Assembly (NCBI GenBank): GCA_016703945.1 | Contig: JADJBC010000002.1 | Span: forward strand, 372,001-436,000 | Direction: 5' to 3' | Source: Candidatus Aalborgicola danicus | GTDB lineage: Bacteria; Pseudomonadota; Gammaproteobacteria; Burkholderiales; Burkholderiaceae_C | Length of the DNA stretch: 64,000 bases | Translations under genes and position numbers: made by a program | Shown here: positions 35,087-44,266 of the stretch, piece by piece | Layout of the letters: each line of letters starts with the position of its first letter | Position numbering within the stretch: the first letter of the stretch is position 1 | Notes under the pieces: model-generated | Databases searched by the model: none | Seen by the model: only the letters and a program-made list of their open reading frames with translations | What the model was told of the DNA's origin: nothing

Positions 35087-36646
35087 CTAGCGCCGCAACA
35101 ACTGCCGCAGATTCAGCCCCGCCGCCCAGATTGCTACGAAATATATAGCACCACCACCAGCAATCACGAGGGCTAGAGCACCCATTCTCTTAAGCTTTTC
35201 GGAATACATGGCTAACCAGGGTAAAGCCATACTGGCCCACATTAAAAACACCGCCAGCAAGGCGCTGGCTGCCAAAACCTGCATGGTAAACCGACCCCAG
35301 CCCGGGCGGGGAACAAAGGTTCGATCACGCAGCAGACCCAGCAACAACCACAGCGCGTTGACCATGGCACCGACCCCAACCGCCAACGCCAGACCGGCAT
35401 GGGCCAGCACGGGCACAAACAGCAGGTTCAGGCCTTGGGTAATGACCAGCACGGCGATACCAATCAAGGCCGGTGTCCTGATGTTCTGGCTGGCAAAATA
35501 ACCGGGCGTCAACACCTTGATGGCGACCAGACCCAGCAGCCCGGCGCCGTAGCCCATCAGGGCTCCAGTGGTTTGAATCACATCGGCATCGGTGTAACGA
35601 CCATTGTGAAAAATCACTGCAACAATGGGCTGGGCAAAGGTGATCAGTGCCACGGCGCTGGGCACGGCCAGCAACACCACCAGTCGCAAACCCCAGTCGA
35701 TCATGTTGGAAAACTTATCGGAATCGCCGCTGGCCTTGGCAGCCGCGAGTTGCGGCATCAACACCACACCCAGCGCGACACCCAACATGGCGGTGGGAAA
35801 TTCCATCAACAGCCCCGCGTTGTTCAGCCAGGTCACAGAGCCAGTCGCCAGGTGTGAGGCAATCTGGGTATTGATCAACAGTGAAATTTGGGCAACGCTG
35901 ACACCCAGCAATGCTGGTCCCATTAGCTGCACGACTCTTTTGGTAGCGGGCTGTGACCACGCGGCGCGGGCTGCAGCCAAACTCAGGCCAATTTTCGGTG
36001 CCAGTCCAATACCGTGGAGCGCCCACAAAATGGCGCCTAGTTGCAGCAGCCCTCCCACCATGACGCCACCGGCCATGGCGTAGATGGGTTCGAATCCATG
36101 GCGCTCCAGCCATGGCGCGCCCAACCACGCTGCCGAGATCATCGCGAGGTTGAGTAAAACCGGTGTGGCCGCCGGGATCGCAAACCGCTTCCAGGTGTTG
36201 AGCACGCCCGCCCCCAGCGCCACGAGCGACATGCACGCAATGTAGGGAAACATCCAGCGCGTCATCACCACGGCCGCGTCAAAGCCCTCTGGCTGGAGGC
36301 CACTGGCGAGGATGTAGACCAGGATGGGCGCACCGGCAACCCCGAGTACACACGTCAGCAACAACGCCAGGGTCAATAAAGACGCCACTGCGTTGATCAA
36401 TACATGGGTTGCTTCATCACCGTCTTTTTCCTTGCTGGCGGCAAGCACCGGAACAAAAGCCTGGCTAAAGGCCCCTTCGGCAAACATGCGGCGCAGCATA
36501 TTGGGAATGCGAAAGGCGACCCAAAACGCATCGGTCATGGCGCTCACACCAAAGATGGAGGCCATTAGCAGGTCACGCACCAGGCCGGTGATACGCGATA
36601 CCAGGGTCAGCAGGGAAACAGTAGAGGCGGATTTGATGAGGCTCAC
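35087..36646 (-). CDS. murJ: Lipid II flippase MurJ
   Basis: The protein has about 519 residues and 14 TM helices. It flips lipid II to the periplasm for peptidoglycan synthesis. The N-terminus SLIKSASTVSLLTLVSRITG, with FRIPNMLRRMFAEGAFSQAFVP (about 45), is characteristic. GTG 36646 is the likely start. Near the C-terminus a copy of the dispersed 17-17-8 repeat (35133-35190) is read in frame as VIAGGGAIYFVAIW, within the last TM region. It is divergent from rpsT across a MITE-like element and followed by sirB1. Confidence 0.96.
   Translation of the reverse strand: MSLIKSASTVSLLTLVSRITGLVRDLLMASIFGVSAMTDAFWVAFRIPNMLRRMFAEGAFSQAFVPVLAASKEKDGDEATHVLINAVASLLTLALLLTCVLGVAGAPILVYILASGLQPEGFDAAVVMTRWMFPYIACMSLVALGAGVLNTWKRFAIPAATPVLLNLAMISAAWLGAPWLERHGFEPIYAMAGGVMVGGLLQLGAILWALHGIGLAPKIGLSLAAARAAWSQPATKRVVQLMGPALLGVSVAQISLLINTQIASHLATGSVTWLNNAGLLMEFPTAMLGVALGVVLMPQLAAAKASGDSDKFSNMIDWGLRLVVLLAVPSAVALITFAQPIVAVIFHNGRYTDADVIQTTGALMGYGAGLLGLVAIKVLTPGYFASQNIRTPALIGIAVLVITQGLNLLFVPVLAHAGLALAVGVGAMVNALWLLLGLLRDRTFVPRPGWGRFTMQVLAASALLAVFLMWASMALPWLAMYSEKLKRMGALALVIAGGGAIYFVAIWAAGLNLRQLLRR
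35133..35190 (-). repeat. Dispersed 17-17-8 element, copy 6, inside murJ
   Basis: The hairpin GCTAC-GAAATAT-ATAGC is at 35133-35149, then a 17-bp spacer and CGAGGGCT at 35167-35174, followed by AGAGCACCCATTCTC. On the gene strand it is read in frame within the last TM region of MurJ. Confidence 0.85.
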
Positions 36647-36680
36647 TGAGTGAGTGTAATGGGGGCTAACTTCCAACTTC

Positions 36681-37039
36681 TGACTCCCCACTCCCCCCAG
36701 CCCCCTCGCCCCCGTCGGGCGAGGGGGAGCTTTAACAGCCGATTTTGCGGCTGCGCGCCGAATACGGAATTACGGGCGGTGCGTTACCACCGTTGCTTCG
36801 CTCGGAGAGTTCATGAGGGGGAGTTCCGAACGCCGGAGGCGTCTCGGGAAAAAATGAATACAGCGAACCCCAACTCACGCGTCCGGCGCCCGGAACTGCA
36901 ACACCTGAACTCTATGCAAGAAACAGCATTGGCAACCTCACGTCCGTAATTCCGTATTCGGCGAGACGAAATCAAATCGGCTGTTAAAAGTTCCCCCTCG
37001 CCCGACGGGGGCGAGGGGGCTGGGGGGAGTGGGGAGTCA
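36681..37039. mobile_element. MITE-like element of 359 bp, long terminal inverted repeats
   Basis: It fills the gap between divergent murJ and rpsT. The left arm, about 36681-36774, begins TGACTCCCCACTCCCC. The right arm, about 36945-37039, is its near-perfect reverse complement ending GGGGAGTGGGGAGTCA. The arms differ by small indels and a stretch near the inner side (GCGGCTGCGC against GATTTCGTCT). Each arm contains a strong internal hairpin built on CCCTCGCCC...GGGCGAGGG. The ~170-bp core has no gene. I find no target-site duplication. It is a non-autonomous element or a relic. Confidence 0.7.
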
Positions 37040-37160
37040 AGGAAGCTGGCTGTTCAAGGTGTTCAAGGCATTGAGTATTCAACGTGCCGTCAAAAAACAG
37101 CTGAAGTGATACAATCGTGGGCTTTGCTGGCATCATCCTCAGACACAAGGAACTATTACT

Positions 37161-37472
37161 ATGGCATCTGGAAAACCCAAAAAAAAGAACCCGCGCCTGG
37201 CGTCGGGCCGTAAGCGCGTCCGTCAGGACGTCAAAATCAATGCAGCAAACACGTCTTTGCGTTCCAAGTACCGCACCGCGGTCAAGAACGTTGAGAAAGC
37301 AGTTCTGGCCGGTGACAAGACCAAGGCCACTGAACTGTTTGCGAAGATGCAAGCCGTGGTGGACACCGTGGCTGACAAAGGCATCTTCCACAAAAACAAG
37401 GCAGCACGCGACAAGAGCCGCTTGTCTACCAAGGTGAAAGCCTTGGCCCTCGCAGCTAACCCTGCAGCCTAA
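37161..37472 (+). CDS. rpsT: 30S ribosomal protein S20
   Basis: The protein has 103 residues. It binds 16S rRNA. The Lys/Arg-rich start MASGKPKKKNPRLASGRKR and the helical repeat TSLRSKYRTAVKNVEKAV are diagnostic; the Ala-rich C-terminus (KVKALALAANPAA) is as expected. AAGGA lies 9 bp before the ATG. A possible -10 TACAAT is at 37110-37115, just inside the distance from the MITE-like element, so that insertion sits upstream of its promoter. Confidence 0.97.
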   Translation: MASGKPKKKNPRLASGRKRVRQDVKINAANTSLRSKYRTAVKNVEKAVLAGDKTKATELFAKMQAVVDTVADKGIFHKNKAARDKSRLSTKVKALALAANPAA

Positions 37473-37597
37473 TATTTAGGCAACTCGCACGGTCATCTTT
37501 GATCAGTTGAGGACAGAGCTGGCGGCCTTGCCGCTGCGGTCTGTCCCGCAAAGTCTCAGATGACCGCCGTTTGCACCGGGTGCGCTGCCAGCAAAGC

Positions 37598-37626
37598 AAA
37601 AAAGCCGTTCTTTGAACGGCTTTTTT
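37598..37626 (+). terminator. Rho-independent terminator after rpsT
   Basis: AAAAAAGCCGTTC - TTT - GAACGGCTTTTTT: a 7-bp GC-containing stem extended by A/T pairs, followed by T residues. It lies 126 bp after rpsT and before the nuclease gene. The symmetry could work in both directions. Confidence 0.85.
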
Positions 37627-37708
37627 GTTGCCTGGACAAAACTACGCCCAACGCTATAGTGGCGCGATGGCCCAACGCACCCCTTTTCCACTTCGATAGA
37701 GTCCTAGC

Positions 37709-38287
37709 ATGGACCGCATTACCCTTGCGTTTTGGTCCCTGGTACTAGGTTTGTTCTGCGCCAGCGCCTTTTTTGTGACCGGCATCTATGCACAACAGGC
37801 CACGCAGCAGCAGCGTGAGGCCAAACTCGAAAGCGGCGATCTGGTTCAGTTGTTCAAGGTGGTGGATGGCGATACCGTCGTTGTCAGCAAAGACGGCCAG
37901 GGCACCGCGACGGTGCGCTTGCTGGGCATCAAGACACTGGAGTCCAAACATGGCAAGGACGAAGTCGCGGTCTACGGCCGTGCCGCTGAGGATGCCTTGC
38001 GACGCCTGGTCGGTGACCGGCCGCTGCGTGTGTTGCTCAACACCCCGCCCCGTGACCGCCATGGCCGCACCATTGCCACGTTATACGCCGGTGAGCAGGA
38101 CATTGGCATGGCGCTAATCAGCGAGGGCCATGCGCTGGTGTACTCGGTGTATCCCTTTGCTTCCATGCCGGTCTATTTGCAAGCACAGGTTCAGGCACGT
38201 TCCAAAAGCCTGGGCCTGTGGGGCAATCCCGATGTCAGCACCAAGGCCGAGGCCCTGATCAACGAATGGGCGAGGCAAGGCTCATGA
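37709..38287 (+). CDS. Thermonuclease-like (SNase) protein, membrane-anchored or secreted
   Basis: The protein has 192 residues. An N-terminal hydrophobic segment (about 8-28, MDRITLAFWSLVLGLFCASA) may be a signal or anchor. The SNase domain (about 45-175) has VVDGDTVVVS and the catalytic-type Arg block VRLLGIKTLESKHGKDE; DRHGRTIATLYAG carries the second Arg region. Members hydrolyse DNA and RNA outside the cytoplasm. The stop overlaps the start of the K+ channel gene (ATGA). Confidence 0.9.
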   Translation: MDRITLAFWSLVLGLFCASAFFVTGIYAQQATQQQREAKLESGDLVQLFKVVDGDTVVVSKDGQGTATVRLLGIKTLESKHGKDEVAVYGRAAEDALRRLVGDRPLRVLLNTPPRDRHGRTIATLYAGEQDIGMALISEGHALVYSVYPFASMPVYLQAQVQARSKSLGLWGNPDVSTKAEALINEWARQGS

Positions 38288-39345
38288 TGCAAGTGTTGCT
38301 GCGCATGTTCCAGCGCAATCTGGTTGTCAATCCGCCCATGCAGTTACGGGCGGTGGTACTGCTCACAGCGATCCTGGCCTATGGCACCAGCGGCTTTTTG
38401 TATTTCGAGTTGCCGGCCAACCCGGACCTGGCCTGGACTGACGCCCTGTGGTACTCAATGGTGACCCTCACCACCGTGGGTTACGGTGACTTCTTCCCAA
38501 AGACCGCCGGCGGACGCTTTCTGGTGGGCGTGCCGCTGATGGTGATCGGCATCGGCCTGTTGGGATTCATTCTGTCCGTAGTGGCCACCGCATTGATCAC
38601 GTCCAAGACCAAGGAGCTAAAAGGTATGAGCAGCGTTACATTTTCCGGGCACCTGGTGTTGATCAACTTCCCCAGCCTGCCCAAGCTGCTTCGGTTGTTG
38701 GACGAACTAACCAACGATCCGCGCATAGGCCGCTCCGCCCAGGTCGTGTTGGTGGACAAAGACCTGGACGAGTTACCCAGCGAATTGGGCGCGCGCCAGG
38801 TGCGTTATGTGCGCGGTGACCCGACCCGTGATGACACCCTGCAGCGCGCCGGTATGAACGCGGCGCACCATGCCATTGTGTTGACCCGCGATGCGGGTGA
38901 CCCGGCGTCCGACCTGCTGAATGTCAGCATTGCGCTGGCGATTGAATCCCATGCGGGCCAGGTCAACACCGTCGTCGAGTGTTTGGACCCCGGCACCCGG
39001 GAGCTGTTGACCAAGGCTGGCTGTGACCGTATTGTGTGCAGCGCGCATTTTGACGCCCTGTATGTCAGCCAGGAACTGCTCAACCCCGGCACACAAGACA
39101 TCGTGGCGGACCTGCTGAGCAACGGACAGGGGCAACAGTTGTACCTGACTCCAATAGAGCTGGGAACCGGGCAGCGTTTCAAGGAAGTTTCCGACCGAGC
39201 CGCAGCAGCGGGGCATGTGGCGATTGGTCTGCGGCGCCAACACGTCAACCAGCTCAACGTCGCGCCGGACTACCCGCTCCAGCCGGATGACATGGCGGTG
39301 ACCATAGGTGCCCGCCGCGTGGACCGTTTTGTTCTGAGCGCTTAG
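38284..39345 (+). CDS. Two-TM potassium channel with RCK/TrkA-N domain
   Basis: The protein has 353 residues. Two TM helices enclose the selectivity filter TVGYGDFFPKT (about residue 62-72). A C-terminal cytoplasmic Rossmann/RCK region (about 115-350) has GHLVLINFPSLP, then VVLVDKDLDELP and YVRGDPTRDDTLQRAGM, as in TrkA-N domains; it likely gates the pore by ligand. It is translationally coupled to the nuclease gene. The physiological ligand is not visible from the sequence. Confidence 0.92.
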   Translation: MMQVLLRMFQRNLVVNPPMQLRAVVLLTAILAYGTSGFLYFELPANPDLAWTDALWYSMVTLTTVGYGDFFPKTAGGRFLVGVPLMVIGIGLLGFILSVVATALITSKTKELKGMSSVTFSGHLVLINFPSLPKLLRLLDELTNDPRIGRSAQVVLVDKDLDELPSELGARQVRYVRGDPTRDDTLQRAGMNAAHHAIVLTRDAGDPASDLLNVSIALAIESHAGQVNTVVECLDPGTRELLTKAGCDRIVCSAHFDALYVSQELLNPGTQDIVADLLSNGQGQQLYLTPIELGTGQRFKEVSDRAAAAGHVAIGLRRQHVNQLNVAPDYPLQPDDMAVTIGARRVDRFVLSA

Positions 39346-39354
39346 CCTGTCGGC

Positions 39355-39678
39355 TCAGGGTTTGGGTGGTAGGACCACGGCCTCGGGCCGGATTTCGCTG
39401 ACTTGCAATTCGTTGTCTTTGGCGAAATTGAGGCAAAAGTCCCAGGCCATGACGTCGTATTCGCGCAGATCGCTGTGCACGATTACGCACTTCACATTGC
39501 CAATCGATGTGGGGACACACCAGGGGGAATACGCCAAATGGCTGCCCGGCTGCGGTCCGCCAGGGCGAAACTGGCTCATGACGCCGGCCAGGCGCTCCGC
39601 CCAATCGCTGGGGCGAAACGTCTTGCCGCTTCGGGTTACTCCCAGGATATAGATTTCTTTGAACGACGTGAACGGCAT
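39355..39678 (-). CDS. DUF3579 family protein
   Basis: The protein has 107 residues. It begins MPFTSFKEIYILGVTRSGKT and has RPSDWAERLAGVMSQFRPGG, YSPWCVPTSIGNVKCVIVHS and VMAWDFCLNFAKDNEL. These match DUF3579, a small betaproteobacterial family of unknown function that I recall next to argD/argF. ATG 39678 is chosen over 39723. The stop is 9 bp from the K+ channel gene end, convergent. Confidence 0.88.
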   Translation of the reverse strand: MPFTSFKEIYILGVTRSGKTFRPSDWAERLAGVMSQFRPGGPQPGSHLAYSPWCVPTSIGNVKCVIVHSDLREYDVMAWDFCLNFAKDNELQVSEIRPEAVVLPPKP

Positions 39679-39918
39679 GGTATGGGTGGCGACAGGACTG
39701 CGGTACCGGAAGTTCTGTTGCACCGCACAAGAATTCTATCTGAGCCAGAGCACCGGTTTGCTGACACGCCAGCGCATCAGTGTGATGCCAAATTGTCAAA
39801 GGTGGGCAACGGCCCTCCGCCTAGAATTGTGGCTCAGCGGCCCCACTGATCTCACTGCCCCACTGGGGCGCGGAGGGTGGGCCGCTTCCATTCCTTGAGT
39901 TGACCCTGGAGCTATTAC

Positions 39919-41139
39919 ATGACTGCTGCTGCGACACCCGCCACTCCCGCTTCACCCCACGTGATGAACACCTATGGCCGCCTGCCCATTGCATTGAGCC
40001 ATGGCCAGGGCTGCCGAGTCTGGGACGTGAACGGCCGCGAGTACCTGGACGCGCTCGGTGGCATTGCCGTCAACACGCTGGGCCACAACCACCCCAAGCT
40101 GGTCGCCGCCCTGCAAGACCAGGTGACCAAGCTGATCCATACCTCTAATTACTACCATGTGCCGCTGCAGGAAGAATTGGCCAAGCTGCTGGTGGAACGC
40201 TCGGGCATGACCAACGTGTTCTTCTGCTCCACCGGACTGGAAGCCAACGAGGCCGCTCTGAAGCTGGCGCGCAAGTTCGGGCATGACAAGGGCATTGAGC
40301 GCCCAGAGATTGTGGTGTATGAGAAGGCCTTCCATGGCCGCTCCATTGCCACGCTGAGCGCCACCGGCAACCCCAAGGTGCAGGCCGGCTTTGGCCCGCT
40401 GGTGGAAGGCTTTATCCGTGTGCCCATCAACAACATCGAGCAGTTGAAGGCGGCTACCGCCAACAACCCGAATGTGGTGGCCGTGTTCTTCGAAGCCATC
40501 CAGGGCGAAGGCGGCGTGAACCCTATGCACATGGACTATCTGCGCGATGTGCGCGCCTTGTGCGACGAACGCGACTGGCTGCTAATGATTGACGAAGTGC
40601 AATGCGGCATGGGCCGCACCGGCAAATGGTTTGCCCACCAATGGGCCGGCATCCAGCCCGACGTCATGCCGCTGGCCAAGGGCCTGGGTTCTGGCGTGCC
40701 GGTGGGTGCAGTGGTGGCCGGCCCCAAGGCGGCCAATATTTTTGCGCCGGGCAACCACGGCAGCACCTTTGGCGGCAACCCGCTGGCCATGCGCGCCGGT
40801 GTCACAACGATTCAAACGATGGAAGCCGAAGGCCTGCTGGCAAACGCGGCCACGGTAGGAGCCCACCTGAAGGCAGGACTGGAAAAGGCGCTGGCGGCTG
40901 AACTGACCAGCGGCGCAGTCAAGGAAATTCGCGGCATGGGCCTGATGCTGGGCGTGGACCTGTCCAAGCCCTGTGGCACCCTGGTGCAGCGCGCGGCCGA
41001 TTCTGGCTTGCTGATCAGCGTGACCGCCGACAGCGTTATCCGCCTGGTGCCACCGCTGATCATGACCACGGCCGAGGCGGATCAGGTGGTCGCCATCCTG
41101 TGCCCATTGATCACCGCTCTGCTCAAGGAGGCCACATGA
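39919..41139 (+). CDS. argD: Acetylornithine aminotransferase
   Basis: The protein has 406 residues. It is a PLP class III aminotransferase of arginine synthesis. Features include the GLEANEAALKLARKFG block (about 110), the family signature with LLMIDEVQCGMGRTGKWFAHQ (about 225-245) and the PLP-binding Lys in PLAKGLGSGVP (about 260); STFGGNPLAMRAG follows. The ATG follows GGAG by 8 bp. The stop overlaps argF by ATGA. Confidence 0.96.
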   Translation: MTAAATPATPASPHVMNTYGRLPIALSHGQGCRVWDVNGREYLDALGGIAVNTLGHNHPKLVAALQDQVTKLIHTSNYYHVPLQEELAKLLVERSGMTNVFFCSTGLEANEAALKLARKFGHDKGIERPEIVVYEKAFHGRSIATLSATGNPKVQAGFGPLVEGFIRVPINNIEQLKAATANNPNVVAVFFEAIQGEGGVNPMHMDYLRDVRALCDERDWLLMIDEVQCGMGRTGKWFAHQWAGIQPDVMPLAKGLGSGVPVGAVVAGPKAANIFAPGNHGSTFGGNPLAMRAGVTTIQTMEAEGLLANAATVGAHLKAGLEKALAAELTSGAVKEIRGMGLMLGVDLSKPCGTLVQRAADSGLLISVTADSVIRLVPPLIMTTAEADQVVAILCPLITALLKEAT

Positions 41140-42140
41140 CAGCCACCCCCAGCGCCATCCCCAGTACGCTGCCCCAGGGCGCGCCGCCGGTGCGGCATTT
41201 CCTGCAGTTTGCCGACTTCACCGCCGACGAATACCACTACCTGTTCACCCGCGCGGCTCTGATCAAGCAGAAGTTCAAGACCTTTACCAAACACCACACG
41301 TTGGTGGACCGTACGCTGGCCATGATCTTCGAGAAGGCCAGCACTCGTACCCGCGTGAGCTTTGAAGCCGGCATGTACCAGTTGGGCGGCAGTGTGGTGC
41401 ACCTGACCACCGGCGACAGTCAGTTGGGTCGCTCCGAGCCAATTGAAGACAGCGCCAAGGTCATCAGCCGCATGACCGATATCGTGATGATCCGCACCTT
41501 CGAGCAGACCAAGATTGAGCGCTTTGCCGCCAACTCGCGGGTGCCCGTCATCAACGGCCTGACCAACGAATTTCACCCCTGCCAGATCCTGGCCGACCTG
41601 TTCACGCTGCTGGAACACCGCGGCACCGACGCCAACGGCCAGCTTGACCCCAACTACCTGCGCGGCAAGACCGTGACCTGGGTCGGCGACGGCAACAACA
41701 TGGCCAACACCTGGCTGCAGGCCGCCGCGACGCTGGGCTTTCACCTGCATGTCAGCACCCCCAGCGGCTATGAGGTTGATGAGAAAGTGGCCGTTACCCC
41801 TCGTGGAATGGGCACAGGTAGCTACAAAACTTATAGCAACCCGCTGGTGGCCTGTGCGGATGCCGATCTGGTCACCACCGACGTGTGGACCAGCATGGGT
41901 TTTGAGGCCGAGAACGAGGCCCGCCGCACGGCCTTTGCCGCCTGGTGTGTAGACACAAAAATGATGGCGGCCGCCAAGCCCGACGCGCTGTTCATGCATT
42001 GCCTGCCGGCCCACCGCGGAGAAGAAGTTCAGGCCGATGTCATTGATGGTCCCCAATCGGTGGTGTGGGAAGAGGCCGAAAACCGCATGCATGTGCAAAA
42101 GGCTTTGATGGAGTACCTGTTGCTGGGACGCCTCAACTAA
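41136..42140 (+). CDS. argF: Ornithine carbamoyltransferase
   Basis: The protein has 334 residues. Carbamoyl-phosphate site FEKASTRTRVSFE (about 68), HPCQILADLF (about 150) and the ornithine site FMHCLPAHRGEEV (about 286) are intact. It is translationally coupled to argD with AAGGAGG before the ATG. A copy of the dispersed 17-17-8 repeat is read in frame at AVTPRGMGTGSYKTYSNP, before the DVWTSMGFE block, where family members vary. Confidence 0.97.
   Translation: MTATPSAIPSTLPQGAPPVRHFLQFADFTADEYHYLFTRAALIKQKFKTFTKHHTLVDRTLAMIFEKASTRTRVSFEAGMYQLGGSVVHLTTGDSQLGRSEPIEDSAKVISRMTDIVMIRTFEQTKIERFAANSRVPVINGLTNEFHPCQILADLFTLLEHRGTDANGQLDPNYLRGKTVTWVGDGNNMANTWLQAAATLGFHLHVSTPSGYEVDEKVAVTPRGMGTGSYKTYSNPLVACADADLVTTDVWTSMGFEAENEARRTAFAAWCVDTKMMAAAKPDALFMHCLPAHRGEEVQADVIDGPQSVVWEEAENRMHVQKALMEYLLLGRLN
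41785..41837 (+). repeat. Dispersed 17-17-8 element, copy 7, inside argF
   Basis: ACCCCTCG (one mismatch) is at 41796-41803, then a 17-bp spacer and the hairpin GCTAC-AAAACTT-ATAGC at 41821-41837. It is translated in frame. Confidence 0.75.
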
Positions 42141-42165
42141 GCGATACATCAGGACCAGTCGAACC

Positions 42166-42981
42166 ATGCACCACCAAGTTCACATTCGCGCAGCATTCGA
42201 CCGCAATGGAGGCCCTGCCACCCAGGTAAAAGCGGCGCAGACAATAACGGTGCATATATTGGTTTTGTGGATTGCCTCGTGCTTTAGCAGCCAGCTGCAA
42301 GCGCAAACCCTGGAGTTCGCGGTGTCAGAGTGGCCACCAGCCGAGTACTCCGTGAATGGGCAGGCCCATGGCTACCATCCCGACATCGTGCGCGCCGTAT
42401 TGAAGTCACTCGACATGGACGCCAAGTTCACGTTCTACCCTTGGAAACGCAGCGAAATGCTGGTGGAGCGAAAAAAAGTAGCCGCCATCCTGTCACTGCA
42501 CCCCACTAAGGAGCGTCAGAGGTTTCTCTATTTCCCCAAAGAGCACCTCAGCACCAGCGAGAACGTGCTATTCGTCGTGAATGGGCGGGAATTTAACACC
42601 CCCCACATTGACGCATTGGCCGGCAAAACCGTTGGCACAACCTCCGGATACGACTACGGCACCGAATTCAAACGGGTCGTTGCCGCAGGCCTGGTGCGAA
42701 CCGACGTCGGCAACACCGATGAGCAGGGATTTTTGAAGCTGTTGGCGGGTCGTTTTGATGCCTTTGTATGTGACCGTGCTGTTGGAAGCAGGCTGCTCAA
42801 GTCACTCGGACTCAGCGCCACTGTGCACGCCTTGCCCTTGGTGATTTCATCGGTCAGGATGTATGCAGGCTTCGCAAAAACGCCTGAAAATGCGGTCCTT
42901 GTCGACAAATTTGACGCCGCCCTGCGCAAGCTCAAAGCGTCCGGAGAACACCAGAAAATCATGGATGCGAATTTGAAGTAA
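42166..42981 (+). CDS. Periplasmic substrate-binding protein, family 3 (amino-acid type)
   Basis: The protein has 271 residues. A signal-like segment (VHILVLWIASCFSSQLQAQ, about 28-46) precedes a family 3 bilobed domain: EFAVSEWPPAEYSVNG, YHPDIVRAVLKSLD, then KTVGTTSGYDYGTEF and a final helix. No permease or ATPase is adjacent, so it may serve a distant transporter or a sensor. The start could be GTG 42250, giving a standard signal peptide. A cryptic or shared role is possible. Confidence 0.82.
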   Translation: MHHQVHIRAAFDRNGGPATQVKAAQTITVHILVLWIASCFSSQLQAQTLEFAVSEWPPAEYSVNGQAHGYHPDIVRAVLKSLDMDAKFTFYPWKRSEMLVERKKVAAILSLHPTKERQRFLYFPKEHLSTSENVLFVVNGREFNTPHIDALAGKTVGTTSGYDYGTEFKRVVAAGLVRTDVGNTDEQGFLKLLAGRFDAFVCDRAVGSRLLKSLGLSATVHALPLVISSVRMYAGFAKTPENAVLVDKFDAALRKLKASGEHQKIMDANLK

Positions 42982-43009
42982 CCGCCCGCAGCCGGGCCAG
43001 CGCAGAGGT

Positions 43010-44182
43010 TCAACCCCGGTACAGCCACGGCACGTCCAGCAGTCGGGTACCCAACACATCCATGGCCGCGTCGCGGCCCCAGCGCATCAGCCCTTTGGCA
43101 TGGAAAATTTGTCCATTTCGAATGGAACGGGCCTGTACCCGCGCATTGCGCCGCCAACGTTCGTTGGCATAGGCTTGCAGCCGTTCGGCCATGGGCCGTT
43201 CGGGGCCGCTCAACACAGCTTGCAGGCAGGTCGCGTCTTCGATTGCCATACCCGCGCCTTGTGCCATGTAGGGTCGCATCGGGTGAGCCGCATCCCCCAG
43301 CAAGGCCACCCGCCCCTTCGCCTGCTCACCAGCACTCACCATGGGCGGGCGGTCACACAAAGCCCACAGACGCCAGTTGTTGATTGCGCTGACCAGGTCC
43401 TGCAGCCGGTTGCAGGTGCGGCCCATGGCGGCCCGCAGGTCACTAGTGTGGGTTTCCTGGTCCCAATCGTCCACATCGCCGATAACCTGTCCCTTCACAA
43501 TGGCCACCACGTTGAGCCAGTGACCACGGCGAACCGGGTACTGCACCACATGTAAATCCGGCCCCATCCACACCGTCACATTGGAGCTGCGCAAAAAGGC
43601 GGGCAATTCACGCTGGGCGATCAGGGCACGGTAGGCCAGGTGGCCGGTGATTCTGGGCTCCGCATCATTGAGCAGGTTCTGGCGCACCGTACTCCACAAG
43701 CCGTCGGCCCCAACGAGGGCCTGACCTTCCAGCTGTGCCCCATCCAGGGCCGTGACCTGCACAGCAGGTCCGATATCCAAAAAGGACTCCAGCCACCGGC
43801 CCAGATGCAGTTGTACGGTGCCATCTTTCTCGACCGCCTTGAGCAGCAAAGTGTGCAAGTCAGCCCGGTGAATCGTGGCATACGGGGCGCCGTAGAGTTT
43901 GCGGGCACGTTCACCCAGTGGCAATCGACCCAACACATCGCCCGTGTCGGCAGACCGCACCCTCAACATCTCGGGATACGCGGCCACCTTTTTCAAATCA
44001 TCCTCCAAACCCCAGGCATGCAGACGTCGCACCACATTTGGGCCCATCTGGATACCTGCCCCCACCTCGCCAAACTCGCGGGTGCGTTCCATCAGCGTGG
44101 CAGACCATCCTGCACGGGAACAGGCCAGCGCCGCCGCCAAACCGCCAATGCCGCCCCCGGCAATCAGAATTTGTTTTTCCAT
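43010..44182 (-). CDS. FAD-dependent aromatic monooxygenase (salicylate hydroxylase-like)
   Basis: The protein has 390 residues. The ADP-binding GxGxxG is in MEKQILIAGGGIGGLAAALA, the DG motif in QALVGADGLWSTVRQ (about 160), and GDAAHPMRPYMAQGAGMAIED (about 290) is the second FAD motif. Closest known relatives are salicylate 1-hydroxylase and 3-hydroxybenzoate 6-hydroxylase (group A flavin monooxygenases). The exact substrate is unknown. ATG 44182 is chosen because the longer frame upstream is out of character and overlaps trhP on the other strand. Confidence 0.93.
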   Translation of the reverse strand: MEKQILIAGGGIGGLAAALACSRAGWSATLMERTREFGEVGAGIQMGPNVVRRLHAWGLEDDLKKVAAYPEMLRVRSADTGDVLGRLPLGERARKLYGAPYATIHRADLHTLLLKAVEKDGTVQLHLGRWLESFLDIGPAVQVTALDGAQLEGQALVGADGLWSTVRQNLLNDAEPRITGHLAYRALIAQRELPAFLRSSNVTVWMGPDLHVVQYPVRRGHWLNVVAIVKGQVIGDVDDWDQETHTSDLRAAMGRTCNRLQDLVSAINNWRLWALCDRPPMVSAGEQAKGRVALLGDAAHPMRPYMAQGAGMAIEDATCLQAVLSGPERPMAERLQAYANERWRRNARVQARSIRNGQIFHAKGLMRWGRDAAMDVLGTRLLDVPWLYRG

Positions 44183-44266
44183 GGCGCTATTGTGATACCA
44201 CCGACTGGGCATTTGCAACGCTCGTAGTCGTCGCCAAGCCAAGTGCATTGCGGGACAATAGAGCCC

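Noticed and set aside
36085..36099. GGGTTCGAATCC, tRNA T-loop-like
   Set aside because: It lies inside murJ coding sequence and no acceptor stem or anticodon arm can be formed around it.
41100..41135. Longer start for argF
   Set aside because: ATG 41136 has AAGGAGG and the usual ATGA coupling with argD.
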